Positions 26,332 through 35,588 are shown, counted from the stretch's first letter. The stretch is DNA of 64,000 nt from Mesorhizobium sp. WSM4313 (GCF_002294725.1 NZ_NSFT01000014.1:81229-145228), one strand, 5' to 3'. Translations and numbers: made by a program. Notes: a model not told the origin generated them from the sequence alone.

Positions 26332-28614
26332 TCAGGCGGCAACCTGGCCCTCGACCGCCTGGACGAGCGCGTCCGGGTCGAGCGGCTTGGTCACGAAACC
26401 GCTGGCGCCATGGGCAAGCACAGCATGCCGGGTCTTTTCCTGGCTGTCGGCCGAAAGCACCATGATCGGAATCGGGGGCATGGCCAGGGACTCTTCATGG
26501 CGACGGATGGCGGCGATCGCGTCCAGCCCGTCCATGACAGGCATATGCAGGTCCATCAGCACCACATCGAAGCGGAACTTGAGGCCGGCATCGGTAACGG
26601 CATCGACCGCGGCCTTGCCGTTGCCGACGATCTTGACGCGGTGTCCGGCCTTGAGCAGCGTGGCGCGGGCGAGCATGGCGTTGATGTCGTTGTCTTCCGC
26701 AATCAGCACCGACAGGCCCTGGTCGCGCTTGCGCACCGAGGGGGCACCGCGCGGCTTCGGCAGCGGCTTGGCTAGCGCCGAGCCATGGCTGGTCAACAGC
26801 ACACGCAGCAGGGTCTCGCCCCGCACCGGCCGGGCCAGGAAGGTGGCATAGCCGCTGCCCCGGAATTCGCCGAGCATGCCGCGATCCGTCGGCGCAATCA
26901 GGGTGATGGCCTCGCAGTCGGCAAAGCCAGAATCGCGCAGCCGCTTGAGCAGCCTCCCGTCGCTGTTTTCGAGCGCGGCATCGATCAGAAGGACGTTGCA
27001 GCCTGCAGCGAAGGTGGCGGCCTGGCCCGGTGTCGCGGCAACCTCGACGATGCCGCCATGGGCCTTGATCGCGCGGGCGATGGCATCGGCCTCGATGGCG
27101 TTTTTCGACACGATTACGGCCCGCCGGTCGGCAAGGATGTTGTGGCGATGCGGCGGCCGCTCGGTCGCGGCGACCGCCGGAAGCTCCAGGACGAATTCGG
27201 ATCCTTCGCCGAGCCGGCTCGAAACCGAGATCGAGCCGCCCATCGCCGTCGCCAGCCGCTTCGAGATGGCAAGCCCGAGGCCGGCGCCGCCATGCACCCT
27301 GGTCGAGGTGCCGTCGGACTGCTCGAATTCCTCGAAAATGCGCTCCATGTCCTCTTCGCGCAGGCCCGGGCCGGTGTCGGCGATGGTGAAGCAGATACGG
27401 TCGGTGGTTTCGCTGCGGGCGCGCGCCACGGTGAGCAGCACCCCGCCCGTGTCGGTGAACTTCACCGCATTGCCGATGAGGTTGAGCAGCACCTGGCGCA
27501 CGCGGCCTGGATCGGCGGTGATCATCTGCGGCACATCGGGCTCGACATGGCAGCCGAGGCCGATGTTCTTGGCGAAAGCCTTTGCGGCCAGAAGTTCGAT
27601 GATGTTGTCGGCGATCTCGCGCAGCGAGGTCGGTTGGGGCTCGGGTTCGAAGCGGCCGGCCTCGATCTTGGAATAGTCGAGCAGGTCCTCGATGAGCGCG
27701 AGCAGCGCGCTGGCCGAGGTGGAAACGGCGCCGACATAGGTGCGCTGTTCGGGCGAGAGGTCGGTATCGGCAAGCAGCTTCGCCATGCCCATGATGCCGT
27801 TCATCGGCGTGCGGATCTCATGGCTGACGGTGGCGAGGAAGCGTGACTTGGCCTGGCTGGCATATTCGGCCCGTTCGCGCGCGGTGATCAGCGAGGATTC
27901 GGCGCGCTTGCGGGCGGTGATGTCGCGGGCGATCGCCCGGTGCGAGACCGCGCCCGTGTCCTTGTCGCGCACCGACAATTCGATCCAGGAGAACCAGCGT
28001 GGTCCGTTCGGGGTGCGGATCGCGACATCGGTCGAGCTCAGGCATTCATGATCGGAGAAGGCGGCGTCGGGAACGATGCCGACATCGATGCCAAGCTCGG
28101 ACAAGGTCTTGCCGGCAAGATCGCGCGCATCGAGCTCGACAAGCGAGGCAAAGACGCTGTTGGCATAAACGATGTGGCCGTCGCGATCGCGATGGACGAC
28201 GAGGTCGCCCAGCGCGTCGATCAGGCCGCGGAAGCGCTCCTCGCTCTCCTGCATCTCCCACATGCGGTCGGCGAGGGTTTCGATCTCGGCGCGGCTGCGC
28301 GCGGCGGTCTCGTCGAGAAGCGCTGCGGTGCGGCGCTCATCGCGACGGCTGCGCAGATGCATGGCCAAGCCCGCAAAGGCTATGGCGGCGAGGCCGGCGG
28401 TGATGATGAGCGGCGCTCCGGTGAGATGCGCGAGCCCCGCCATGATGGCGATGGCGGCAACGATCGTCAGGAAGGGCAGGCCGTCGTGGCGGGCCCCCGG
28501 CAGGTCGGGAGCCAGCGGCGGCGCGACGAGCACCTGCCGCTTCGGCGCATCGGGGATGAGCCTGTCAGCGCCGGCGGCTTTGCTGTCCTGTCTGATGTCG
28601 GAGTCCGCGACCAT
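26332..28614 (-). CDS. Hybrid sensor histidine kinase with PAS, pseudo-receiver and receiver
   Basis: A 760-residue inner-membrane kinase. Two membrane helices (46-63 and 67-84), a coiled coil (90-125), and a PAS domain (about 125-237, ERFRGLIDALGDLVVHRD) lead to HisKA with His265 in ATVSHEIRTPMNG. The HATPase shows N382, DTGPG (413-417) and GGAGLGLA (442-449). Residues 495-610 look like a degenerate receiver lacking the acidic pair. A complete receiver follows: acidic E640 and D641, phospho-acceptor D688, Lys743. The output partner is unknown; no response regulator adjoins it. Confidence 0.92.
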   Translation of the reverse strand: MVADSDIRQDSKAAGADRLIPDAPKRQVLVAPPLAPDLPGARHDGLPFLTIVAAIAIMAGLAHLTGAPLIITAGLAAIAFAGLAMHLRSRRDERRTAALLDETAARSRAEIETLADRMWEMQESEERFRGLIDALGDLVVHRDRDGHIVYANSVFASLVELDARDLAGKTLSELGIDVGIVPDAAFSDHECLSSTDVAIRTPNGPRWFSWIELSVRDKDTGAVSHRAIARDITARKRAESSLITARERAEYASQAKSRFLATVSHEIRTPMNGIMGMAKLLADTDLSPEQRTYVGAVSTSASALLALIEDLLDYSKIEAGRFEPEPQPTSLREIADNIIELLAAKAFAKNIGLGCHVEPDVPQMITADPGRVRQVLLNLIGNAVKFTDTGGVLLTVARARSETTDRICFTIADTGPGLREEDMERIFEEFEQSDGTSTRVHGGAGLGLAISKRLATAMGGSISVSSRLGEGSEFVLELPAVAATERPPHRHNILADRRAVIVSKNAIEADAIARAIKAHGGIVEVAATPGQAATFAAGCNVLLIDAALENSDGRLLKRLRDSGFADCEAITLIAPTDRGMLGEFRGSGYATFLARPVRGETLLRVLLTSHGSALAKPLPKPRGAPSVRKRDQGLSVLIAEDNDINAMLARATLLKAGHRVKIVGNGKAAVDAVTDAGLKFRFDVVLMDLHMPVMDGLDAIAAIRRHEESLAMPPIPIMVLSADSQEKTRHAVLAHGASGFVTKPLDPDALVQAVEGQVAA

Positions 28615-28738
28615 GCGCAGACCATGCCAGACAGAAATTATGGAAGGCTGGGAGGGATCGTTCGAATTTTAGCGAATCGCGCAGATTCCGGCCGCGCGCA
28701 TGCGCGGGCGAAACCGAGCTTCGCGAGGTCGTTGCGAG

Positions 28739-29728
28739 CTACATATCGACAACGACGCGACCCCTGACCTTGCCTTCGACGATATCGCGCGCGGCGGCGA
28801 CAATGCCGTCGAAACCGATCGTGCGGGACAATGTCGACAGCTTCTTGGAGTCGAGGTCGGTGCCGATGCGGCGCCATGCTTCCAGGCGTACCGGCTTCGG
28901 CGCCATCACCGAATCGATGCCGAGCAGCGAGACGCCACGCAGAATGAAGGGCGCGACGCTTCCGGGCAGATCCATGCCGCCGGCCAGGCCGCAAGCGGCG
29001 ATCGCGCCGCCATAGGAGGTCATCGACAGCACATTGGCCAAGGTATGGCTGCCGACCGAGTCGACGCCGCCTGCCCAGCGCTCCTTGGCGAGCGGTTTCG
29101 CGGGCTGGCTGAGCTCTTCGCGCGAGATCACCTCAGCCGCGCCAAGATCGATCAGATACGGGCTCTCGGCGTTGCGACCGGTCGAGGCGATGACATGATA
29201 GCCCAGGCTCGACAGGATCGAGATGGCGACCGAGCCGACGCCGCCGGCAGCGCCCGTCACCACCACGGGACCGCGGTCCGGCACGATGCCGTGCCGCTCC
29301 AGCGCCATGACCGAGAGCATTGCCGTGTAGCCCGCCGTGCCGACAGCCATCGCATCATGCGCGCTCATGCCCTCGGGCAGCGGCACCAGCCAGTCGCCTT
29401 TGACGCGGGCGCGGCCGGCATAGGCGCCGTAATGCGTCTCGCCGACGCCCCAGCCGTTGAGGATCACCTTGTCTCCCTTGCGCCAGTCCGCATGCGAGGA
29501 GGAGATCACGGTGCCGGCGAAATCGATGCCTGGAACCAGCGGCCAGCGGCGCACGACCGGGGCCTTGCCGGTGATGGCGAGCCCGTCCTTGTAGTTCACC
29601 GTCGTCGCCTCGACGGCGACGGTGACGTCGCCTTCCATCAGGTCGGCCTCGGCGAGGTCGACGACATCGACGGACTGCTTCTTGTCCGCATCGCGCGAGA
29701 TGAGGATGGCTTTGAAGGTGTCGGGCAT
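28739..29728 (-). CDS. acuI: Acrylyl-CoA reductase (YhdH/AcuI family MDR)
   Basis: A 329-residue zinc-independent medium-chain reductase very like E. coli YhdH. Shared stretches include GDVTVAVEATTVNYKDGLAI, PLVPGIDFAGTV, LNGWGVGETHYG, ARVKGDWLVPLPEG, VVVTGAAGGVGSVA and PFILRGVSLLGIDSV. The family reduces acryloyl-CoA to propionyl-CoA with NADPH. AGGAGAAAATC before ATG 29728 decides the start; the longer frame lacks an RBS. lspA ends 55 bp upstream on the same strand, so they may be cotranscribed. Confidence 0.92.
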   Translation of the reverse strand: MPDTFKAILISRDADKKQSVDVVDLAEADLMEGDVTVAVEATTVNYKDGLAITGKAPVVRRWPLVPGIDFAGTVISSSHADWRKGDKVILNGWGVGETHYGAYAGRARVKGDWLVPLPEGMSAHDAMAVGTAGYTAMLSVMALERHGIVPDRGPVVVTGAAGGVGSVAISILSSLGYHVIASTGRNAESPYLIDLGAAEVISREELSQPAKPLAKERWAGGVDSVGSHTLANVLSMTSYGGAIAACGLAGGMDLPGSVAPFILRGVSLLGIDSVMAPKPVRLEAWRRIGTDLDSKKLSTLSRTIGFDGIVAAARDIVEGKVRGRVVVDM

Positions 29729-29783
29729 GATTTTCTCCTCGCCTCTGGCTGATGAGGAAGTCTGCGGTTTCAACAGCGTGAGG

Positions 29784-30296
29784 TCAATTGCCAAGGTCCT
29801 GGGACTTGGCTTCGCGCCGCCAGCCGATCAGTTCGTCGAAGACGACAAGCGCTGCGCCGACCGAGATGAAGGTGTCGGCGAGATTGAAGACCGCGAAGGA
29901 CCAGACGGGCGTGTGGAACAGGATGTAGTCGATGACGTGACCGTAGACGGCGCGGTCGATGAGGTTGCCGAGCGCGCCGCCGATGATCAGCGCAAAGCCG
30001 ATACGAGCGACGACATGGCCGGCCGACGTGCGCGTGGCGAGATAGAGCACGAAGGCGACGACGAGCACGGCGATGACCACCAGGCCGGTATCGCCGAAGG
30101 ACTGGAACATCGAGAAGGCGATGCCGGTGTTGTAGGTGCGAAACAGCGCCAGGAATGGCAGCAGATCGACCTTCTCCTGAAAGGCGAGACCGTTCTCGAC
30201 CAGCTGCTTGATCCACTGGTCGAGCGCAATGGCGATGACGACCAGCACGACGTAAGGCGACCAGTATTTCATTTGGCGGTTCTCATCGGATGTCAT
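29784..30296 (-). CDS. lspA: Lipoprotein signal peptidase II
   Basis: An inner-membrane aspartic protease of about 170 residues with four membrane helices that cleaves prolipoproteins. The catalytic Asp residues are in GGALGNLIDRAVYG and VFNLADTFISVG, and FRTYNTGIAFSM is the conserved N-terminal loop. Starts at 30302, 30296 and 30272 are all in frame; 30296 is chosen and overlaps the upstream RNA methyltransferase by 14 bases, so coupling is likely. Confidence 0.94.
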   Translation of the reverse strand: MTSDENRQMKYWSPYVVLVVIAIALDQWIKQLVENGLAFQEKVDLLPFLALFRTYNTGIAFSMFQSFGDTGLVVIAVLVVAFVLYLATRTSAGHVVARIGFALIIGGALGNLIDRAVYGHVIDYILFHTPVWSFAVFNLADTFISVGAALVVFDELIGWRREAKSQDLGN

Positions 30297-31143
30297 TGGC
30301 ATGCTCGAGCTTCAACGCGCCGCGCCGGATCTCGAACAACATCACGCCGGTGGCGACCGCCAGATTGAGCGAATCGGCCCGGCCTGCCTGGGGAATTCTG
30401 AGCAGCCGGTCGCAGCTTTCGGCGAGACTGTCCGGCAGGCCCTGCTGCTCGTTGCCCATCAGCAGCAGGACCGGTCCCCTGGAGAAATCGACCGAGCGAT
30501 AGTCGACCGCGCCCTTGAGATGGGTTCCGGCGACAAGGCCGGAGAAATCGCGGCGCCAGGCGAGGAAGGCCTGCTCGGTCGCCCTGGCGACCGGCACAGC
30601 GAAGATCGAGCCCATGGTGGCGCGCACCGTCTCCAGCGAGAACGGGTCGGTGGTGTCGCCGACCAGGATGACGCCCTTGGCGCCGACGGCGTCGACGGTG
30701 CGGATCACGGTGCCGAGATTGCCGGGGTCGCGCACCCGGTCGAGCGCCACCCAGACATCGCCGTCCCTGGCGCGGATCTCCTTCAGCGGCACCGTCTGCT
30801 GCGCGAAGACGCCGACCACCATTTGCGGGTTCTCACGGCGGGTGATGGCAGCGAGCACCTTTTCGGAAACTTCGAGCACCATGCCGCCGGCGGCAACGGT
30901 CCGCGCAGCGACTTTTTCGACGGCCGGGTTGCCGCGTCCGGCCTTGGCGAAGACCAAGGTCCTGATCGACCAGCCGAGGTCGAGGGCATCGATGACCAGC
31001 TTCAGGCCCTCGGCCATGAAGGCGTTCTGCTGGTCGCGGAATTTCTTGAGCGCCAGCGCCTTGATGTCCTTGACCAGGGGATTGGCAAGGCTGGTGACTT
31101 CCTTGACCTGCCCGACCGGGCGAGCGCCGTCATGTGCCGTCAT
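30283..31143 (-). CDS. TrmH/SpoU-family RNA 2'-O-methyltransferase
   Basis: A 286-residue SPOUT enzyme. The N-terminal substrate-binding domain (KEVTSLANPLVKDIKAL, FMAEGLKLVIDAL) precedes the knotted domain with RVRDPGNLGTVIRTVDAVGA, LLLMGNEQQGLP and IPQAGRADSLNLAVATGVML, motifs 1-3 of the family. It methylates ribose in rRNA or tRNA; the exact site is not predictable. It abuts the upstream methyltransferase stop and overlaps lspA, forming a tight three-gene unit. Confidence 0.92.
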   Translation of the reverse strand: MTAHDGARPVGQVKEVTSLANPLVKDIKALALKKFRDQQNAFMAEGLKLVIDALDLGWSIRTLVFAKAGRGNPAVEKVAARTVAAGGMVLEVSEKVLAAITRRENPQMVVGVFAQQTVPLKEIRARDGDVWVALDRVRDPGNLGTVIRTVDAVGAKGVILVGDTTDPFSLETVRATMGSIFAVPVARATEQAFLAWRRDFSGLVAGTHLKGAVDYRSVDFSRGPVLLLMGNEQQGLPDSLAESCDRLLRIPQAGRADSLNLAVATGVMLFEIRRGALKLEHANDIR

Positions 31144-32226
31144 TCAAGCCACCCAGCGCGAGAACAGCGAAGTCGACAGCGCGCGGCCGGCGGATTTCTC
31201 GCGAATGATCAGCTCGCCGGATTCGACCGTGCCGCCCATACCGGCGAAGGTATCGCGCATCAGCGCATGGATGGCGAAGAAGGAAGCGCGGATCGAATAG
31301 GCGGTGAGGACGACGGCGAGCGGTTTCGGCGTCAGGATCGAGCGGCAAAGCTCGGTGAGGCCCGGCAGGTCCTCGAACAATTGCCAGACCTCGCCCTTGG
31401 GTCCGCGGCCATAGGCCGGCGGATCGAACAGCACGATGTCGTAGCGGCTGCCGCGGCGTTCCTCGCGCTCGGCGAATTTCATCGCGTCCTCGACGATCCA
31501 GCGGATCGGCTTGTCGGCAAGGCCGGCCATCTCCTGGTTCTCGCGCGCCCAGCCGATCGCCTTCTTCGAGGCATCGACATGGGTGACCTCGGCGCCGGCG
31601 CGGGCCGCCACCAGCGAGGCGAGGCCGGTATAGCCGAACAGGTTAAGCACCTTGACCGGGCGTCTCGCCGACGTGATCAGTCCCGCCATATGGTCCCAAT
31701 GCGAGGCCTGCTCCGGAAAGACGCCGACATGGCGAAACGAGGTGAAGCGGCCGAGATAATCGATGCCGTCATGCTTCATCGGCCAGGTTTCGCCGAGCGG
31801 CGTTTTGGGAAACCGCCAGCGGCCGATGCCTTCTTCGTCGGTGTCGCCGGTGAAGATGGCGTCGGCGCGCTCCCATTCCTTCGCCGGCAGGGCCCGCTGC
31901 CAGATTGCCTGGCCCTCGGGGCGCACGATGCGGTACGGGCCGTATTGCTCGAGCTTCTCACCGGCGCCGCTGTCAAGCAGGGCGTAATCGGCGTTGGGCG
32001 CGACTTCGAGGATCAACGGCAGGCGCTCGGCAGGCAACGCGCCTTCGCGGCGCGCAAGCACGCGCGGCGCCGGCTTGGCTTCCTGCCGCTCCGCCGGCTT
32101 TGTTTCACGGCGCTCGGCAGGTGCGGCCTGCTGCCGTCCGGCCGCGAACGCATCACGCGGGCGGGGCTGTTCCGCCCTTGCGGGATGCGGGCGGCCATCC
32201 CGGCGTTTGTCGCGAAAAGATTTCAA
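31144..32226 (-). CDS. Class I SAM-dependent RNA methyltransferase (COG1092/RlmI-like)
   Basis: A 360-residue protein with a charged disordered N-terminus (1-65, alternating Arg/Glu/Ala/Pro), then FPEQASHWDHM, the SAM-binding VLNLFGYTGLASLVAARAGA, VTHVDASKKAIGWARENQ and the catalytic FDPPAYGRGPKGE. This is the layout of the RlmI/RlmK-like 23S rRNA cytosine methyltransferases, though the PUA domain of RlmI is not apparent. Its TGA is immediately followed by the ATG of the TrmH-type gene. Confidence 0.87.
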   Translation of the reverse strand: MKSFRDKRRDGRPHPARAEQPRPRDAFAAGRQQAAPAERRETKPAERQEAKPAPRVLARREGALPAERLPLILEVAPNADYALLDSGAGEKLEQYGPYRIVRPEGQAIWQRALPAKEWERADAIFTGDTDEEGIGRWRFPKTPLGETWPMKHDGIDYLGRFTSFRHVGVFPEQASHWDHMAGLITSARRPVKVLNLFGYTGLASLVAARAGAEVTHVDASKKAIGWARENQEMAGLADKPIRWIVEDAMKFAEREERRGSRYDIVLFDPPAYGRGPKGEVWQLFEDLPGLTELCRSILTPKPLAVVLTAYSIRASFFAIHALMRDTFAGMGGTVESGELIIREKSAGRALSTSLFSRWVA

Positions 32227-32314
32227 GAAAGGTCATCTCCGGCGGTTCGGCCCGCTTCTGCCACAGCTCAGCCCACCGGCGCAACAAAGCCTGGCTCATT
32301 CAATGGTGCTGTCA

Positions 32315-32800
32315 TCAACCATGCCGGATACCGAGCAGGCCGAAACAAAGCGAAACGAAGCCAAGCGCCTTCGCCGCGGCCACCGCCATGTGGCCGGTCT
32401 CCCAACGCAGCCGGACGGCTTCGAAATTGTCCGGGATCGGTCCGGGCGCCCAGGTCGCAAGAATGTCGTTGGCCGGTTTGACCAGTCCGAACCAGAGCGC
32501 CAGCGAGACGGCATAAAGCAGTGTGGCGGCGAGCAAGAGCCAGAAAGCTGTCGCTTGGCCGCGCAGCATCCAGGCAAGCAGCGCCGGGCAGAGGATCGCA
32601 GCGATATCGAGCGGCGCTCCGATGACGGCAAAGAGCAGGAACTGACCGTTGAAGACCGTCGCCTCTCGCCAGAGCGCCGGCGACCATTTCGTCAGCCTCG
32701 GCAGCGATTCCAGCACATGGGCAAAGGACGGCCCAAGGCTGAGCGCCGCGACGAAAGCGGTCAGCACCGACCAGAACAGCAGGGTCCCGCGCATCTCCAT
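32315..32800 (-). CDS. DUF1772 (anthrone oxygenase-like) membrane protein
   Basis: A 161-residue protein with four hydrophobic helices: one at the N-terminus (FWSVLTAFVAALSLG), two central, and one at the C-terminus. The stretch LVKPANDILATWAPG, followed by AVRLRWETGHMAVAA, matches the conserved core of DUF1772, in which a His after RWE is invariant. Some relatives are annotated anthrone oxygenase, but enzymatic role is unproven for bacterial forms. It lies 89 bp before the methyltransferase gene on the same strand. Confidence 0.7.
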   Translation of the reverse strand: MEMRGTLLFWSVLTAFVAALSLGPSFAHVLESLPRLTKWSPALWREATVFNGQFLLFAVIGAPLDIAAILCPALLAWMLRGQATAFWLLLAATLLYAVSLALWFGLVKPANDILATWAPGPIPDNFEAVRLRWETGHMAVAAAKALGFVSLCFGLLGIRHG

Positions 32801-32901
32801 TGTGGGGAGAACGGGAACGGGACGCGGGCGTTCCGTGGCAGAAGGTCGCTTGCCGCGATGTGCAGGCCAGCCCTATTGTCCGGCACGCCGGTTAGCCATT
32901 C

Positions 32902-33612
32902 ATGTCCCGTTCAGCCCGCCTGCTCGACCTCGTCCAGATCCTTCGCCGCCATCGCCGGCCGGTGAGCGGCCGCACGCTTGCGGACGCAATCGGCGTGTCG
33001 ATCCGCACCCTCTATCGCGACATCGCCACGCTGCAGGGGCAGGGCGCGCCGATCGAAGGCGAGGCGGGGCTTGGCTATGTGCTGAAGCCCGGCTTCATGC
33101 TGCCGCCGCTGATGTTCACCGACGAGGAGATCGAGGCAATCGTGCTCGGCTCGCGCTGGGTGGCTAAGCAGCCGGACAAAAGGCTGGCGGCCGCCGCGGC
33201 GGATGCGCTGGCCAAGATCGCGGCGGTGCTGCCGGATGATCTGCGCGACGATCTCGACGCGACGACGCTGCTTGTCGGACCGGGCTCGGAGAATGCCGAA
33301 GCGATCGACCTCGGCATCGTGCGGCAGGCGATCCGCGACGAGCGCAAGCTTGGCTTCCTCTATCGCGACGCCGGGGGAGCGGCATCGAAGCGCCTGGTCT
33401 GGCCGTTCGCGCTCGCCTTCTTCGACAAGGTGCGGGTGATGGTGGCGTGGTGCGAAACGCGCCAGGATTTCCGGCATTTCCGCGCCGACCGGATGTCCGG
33501 CCTGACAGCGACAGACATCCGCTATCCGCGCCGCCGCCATGCGATGCTGAAGGAGTGGCGGGCGAGTCTTGACGCGCCCGGCCGGAACGGCGCGAAAGAC
33601 GCTTCCGGCTGA
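32902..33612 (+). CDS. YafY-type regulator (HTH_11 plus WYL domain)
   Basis: A 236-residue regulator. The N-terminal winged helix has RLLDLVQILRRHRRPVSGRT and GVSIRTLYRDIATLQGQGAPIEGEAG, typical of the DeoR-like YafY/YobV group. The C-terminal WYL-type domain includes KLGFLYRD, KRLVWPFALAFFD and FRADRMSGL; the WYL triplet itself is replaced by VAW. It precedes a VOC-family gene by 70 bp on the same strand, a pairing common for these regulators, so that gene may be a target. Confidence 0.88.
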   Translation: MSRSARLLDLVQILRRHRRPVSGRTLADAIGVSIRTLYRDIATLQGQGAPIEGEAGLGYVLKPGFMLPPLMFTDEEIEAIVLGSRWVAKQPDKRLAAAAADALAKIAAVLPDDLRDDLDATTLLVGPGSENAEAIDLGIVRQAIRDERKLGFLYRDAGGAASKRLVWPFALAFFDKVRVMVAWCETRQDFRHFRADRMSGLTATDIRYPRRRHAMLKEWRASLDAPGRNGAKDASG

Positions 33613-33682
33613 TCGCTGCTGCCAGAATCTGACAGCAGGTTCGCATATCGTCTCCAAGGTTCAGACACTTTGGAGATCAGAT

Positions 33683-34054
33683 ATGACCACGCCGAATTTC
33701 GTGATCCTCTATGTCGACAGCCCTGAAAACAGTGGCGCTTTCTACGCCAGGTTGCTCGGACGCGAGCCGGTCGAATCCTCGCCGACCTTCGTCATGTTCG
33801 TGCTCGACAAAGGTTTCAAGCTCGGCCTCTGGTCGCGCCACACGGTCGAGCCGGCTGCGGCGGCGGCAGGCGGTGGCGGCGAGCTCGTGATCGCGGTCGA
33901 GAATGCGGCTGCGGTCGACGCCACCCATGCGGATTGGACTGGCAGGGGCCTTAAGGTACTGCAGGCGCCACTAGATCTCGACTTCGGCCGCACCTTCGTC
34001 GCCCTCGATCCTGACAATCATCGCCTGCGCGTCTATTGGCCGAATGGGCAGTAG
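33683..34054 (+). CDS. VOC superfamily protein (glyoxalase/bleomycin-resistance fold)
   Basis: A 123-residue one-unit VOC protein made of two beta-alpha-beta-beta-beta modules: NFVILYVDSPENSGAFYARL with FVMFVLDKGFKLGLWSRH, and ELVIAVENAAAVDATHADWT with DFGRTFVALDPDNHRLRVYW. Metal-ligand positions are partly kept (E and H), so enzymatic activity is uncertain. TTGGAGATC precedes ATG 33683; the longer frame overlaps the regulator and is rejected. Its TAG stop lies in the palindrome at 34046-34100. Confidence 0.82.
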   Translation: MTTPNFVILYVDSPENSGAFYARLLGREPVESSPTFVMFVLDKGFKLGLWSRHTVEPAAAAAGGGGELVIAVENAAAVDATHADWTGRGLKVLQAPLDLDFGRTFVALDPDNHRLRVYWPNGQ

Positions 34055-34100
34055 GCAGCAGGCTATCTTCCCTATTGCCTGCTGCCCAATCCCTACTGCC
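34046..34100. terminator. Palindrome shared by two convergent genes
   Basis: Inner perfect 10-bp stem GGCAGCAGGC/GCCTGCTGCC (34054-34063 and 34077-34086), outer arms GGGCAGTAGG/CCCTACTGCC. It contains the VOC stop codon and touches the stop of the convergent cyclodeaminase gene, so it likely ends transcription in both directions. Confidence 0.6.
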
Positions 34101-35062
34101 TATTTGAGCGCGTTGTAGACGGCGACGCCGGCGGCGAGATCCTCTAGCGCCGCGCCGACCGACTTGAACAGCGTGATCTCGTCGTCGGTTTGGCGGCCCT
34201 GTTTCTCGCCGCGCGCGAGCTCGTGCAGGTCGGCGACGATCGCTTCCGGCTTCAGCACGCCTGACGCCAGCGGCTGGACGATGTCGCCTGCCTCCTTGGT
34301 GGCGCCGGCGCGGGTGTCGACATAGACGCGGGCGCGCTTGATCGCATCGTCATCGCTCTCGCGCATCGTCGGCGTGAAGCCGCCGACGAGATCGACATGG
34401 GCGCCCGGCTTCAGCAGCGCGCCCTTGACCAGCGGCGTGTTCGAGATGGTTGCGGAGGCGACGATGTCGGCCTCGGCAAGCTCCGCGTCGAGATCGCCGG
34501 CGGCACTTGCCGGAAGGCCTTCGGCGCGCAAGGCCGCCGCCACTTTTTCGGCATTGGCAGGCGTGCGGTTCCAGATGCGGATGGATGTGATCGGCCTGAC
34601 TGCAGAATGCGCCTTGGCAAGGAAGGGCGACAGCGCGCCGGCGCCGATCACCAGAAGCCGCGAGGCGTCCTTGCGGGCGAGATAGGAGGCGGCGAGCGCG
34701 GAGGCGCAGGTCGTGCGCCACTGGGTCAGCCGCTGGCCGTCGATCAGCGCTTGCGGCTCGCCAGTGACGCCGTCGAGCAAAAGATAAAGGCCCATGACCG
34801 CCGGCCTGCCGATGGCATTGTTGTCCGGCGACACGGTGACGATCTTGACGCCGATATGGCCTCCCTCGGAGGTGCCGGCGGCGTTGAAGTCGGTCCAGGC
34901 CGGCATCAAAAGCAAGGTCGAGGCGGCGCCGTCCGGCCGTTCGACGCCATGATGGTGACGAACCGGCTGCACGGCGCCATCGCGAAAAGCCGTGCGCAAT
35001 GTCTCGACAAGGCCAGGAAAGGTCAGCGCGCGGTCGACCTCGGCGGCCGAAATGGTCAACAT
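34100..35062 (-). CDS. Ornithine cyclodeaminase/mu-crystallin family protein
   Basis: A 320-residue NAD(P)-dependent protein. Motifs are GHIGVKIVTVSPDNN, GQRLTQWRTTCASALAASYL and the Rossmann LLVIGAGALSPFLAKAH, then RIWNRTPANAEKVA and ADIVASATISNTPLV. The family includes ornithine cyclodeaminase, alanine dehydrogenase and pyrroline-2-carboxylate reductase, which cannot be separated from sequence alone. Monocistronic, convergent with the VOC gene; a cluster of palindromes follows its start. Confidence 0.87.
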   Translation of the reverse strand: MLTISAAEVDRALTFPGLVETLRTAFRDGAVQPVRHHHGVERPDGAASTLLLMPAWTDFNAAGTSEGGHIGVKIVTVSPDNNAIGRPAVMGLYLLLDGVTGEPQALIDGQRLTQWRTTCASALAASYLARKDASRLLVIGAGALSPFLAKAHSAVRPITSIRIWNRTPANAEKVAAALRAEGLPASAAGDLDAELAEADIVASATISNTPLVKGALLKPGAHVDLVGGFTPTMRESDDDAIKRARVYVDTRAGATKEAGDIVQPLASGVLKPEAIVADLHELARGEKQGRQTDDEITLFKSVGAALEDLAAGVAVYNALK

Positions 35063-35106
35063 TGAAAGCTCCGTGGTGTCGAAATGACGCTCGACTGTCT
35101 TCTACG

Positions 35107-35255
35107 CAATTCCGGACGGAAAACCGCTACGCACTTTGCCTGGAATTGCTAAAGCGCGTCGCGCTGAAAACAGATTCAGGCGACGCGCTTTAAGCCTTTG
35201 TTCGATGCATGTCGTTGTCCCAGAACCGCTGCGCACTTCTGGGCGACATGCATTA
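35107..35255. repeat. Three consecutive palindromes (family B copy)
   Basis: 35107-35150: GCAATTCC...GGAATTGC around GGAAAACCGC. 35152-35192: AAAGCGCGTCGC...GCGACGCGCTTT. 35206-35255: ATGCATGTCG...CGACATGCAT. Together they fill the gap between the cyclodeaminase start and the lapA stop. The first unit is the same element as 731-778. Confidence 0.8.
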
Positions 35256-35588
35256 GTTCGTCGGGCTGGGCAGCGCCGGTCCCTTGGGCGCCACGGGCGT
35301 GCGGCTCACCGCCTGGCGCAGGTTTTCCGCCTCGAGGCCGCGCTGGCGCGCGAGCTTGCGATAGCGCCCCTGCTTCACCCAGGTGGCCAGGCTTCCGACG
35401 ACCATGCCGATGGCCAAAGCCAGGAACAGGAAGATGAAAAGCGGCAGGCTCAGCGTCAGCGCGGGATTGCCGGGATGAAATGGATCGACCGTGAAGGCGA
35501 CAGGGCCGCGATTGGCGACGGCGAGCGCGATCAGGATGACGGCCAGCGGCACGAAGACCACGACGAGGACGAAGCGATTGAACATCAA
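35253..35588 (-). CDS. LapA-domain membrane protein
   Basis: A 111-residue inner-membrane protein with two hydrophobic helices (about 5-25 and 47-70) separated by a short outside loop, then a basic cytosolic coiled tail (VKQGRYRKLARQRGLEAEN) of the LapA/DUF1049 family. In E. coli LapA (YciS) works with LapB in LPS assembly control; LapB is not seen here. The next upstream gene on this strand is ihfB, the usual alphaproteobacterial arrangement. Confidence 0.83.
   Translation of the reverse strand: MMFNRFVLVVVFVPLAVILIALAVANRGPVAFTVDPFHPGNPALTLSLPLFIFLFLALAIGMVVGSLATWVKQGRYRKLARQRGLEAENLRQAVSRTPVAPKGPALPSPTN

Noticed and set aside
30301..32481. 726-codon + strand open frame
   Set aside because: It is antisense to two RNA methyltransferase genes that have clear motifs; Arg/Gly-rich low-complexity composition is typical of high-GC shadow frames.
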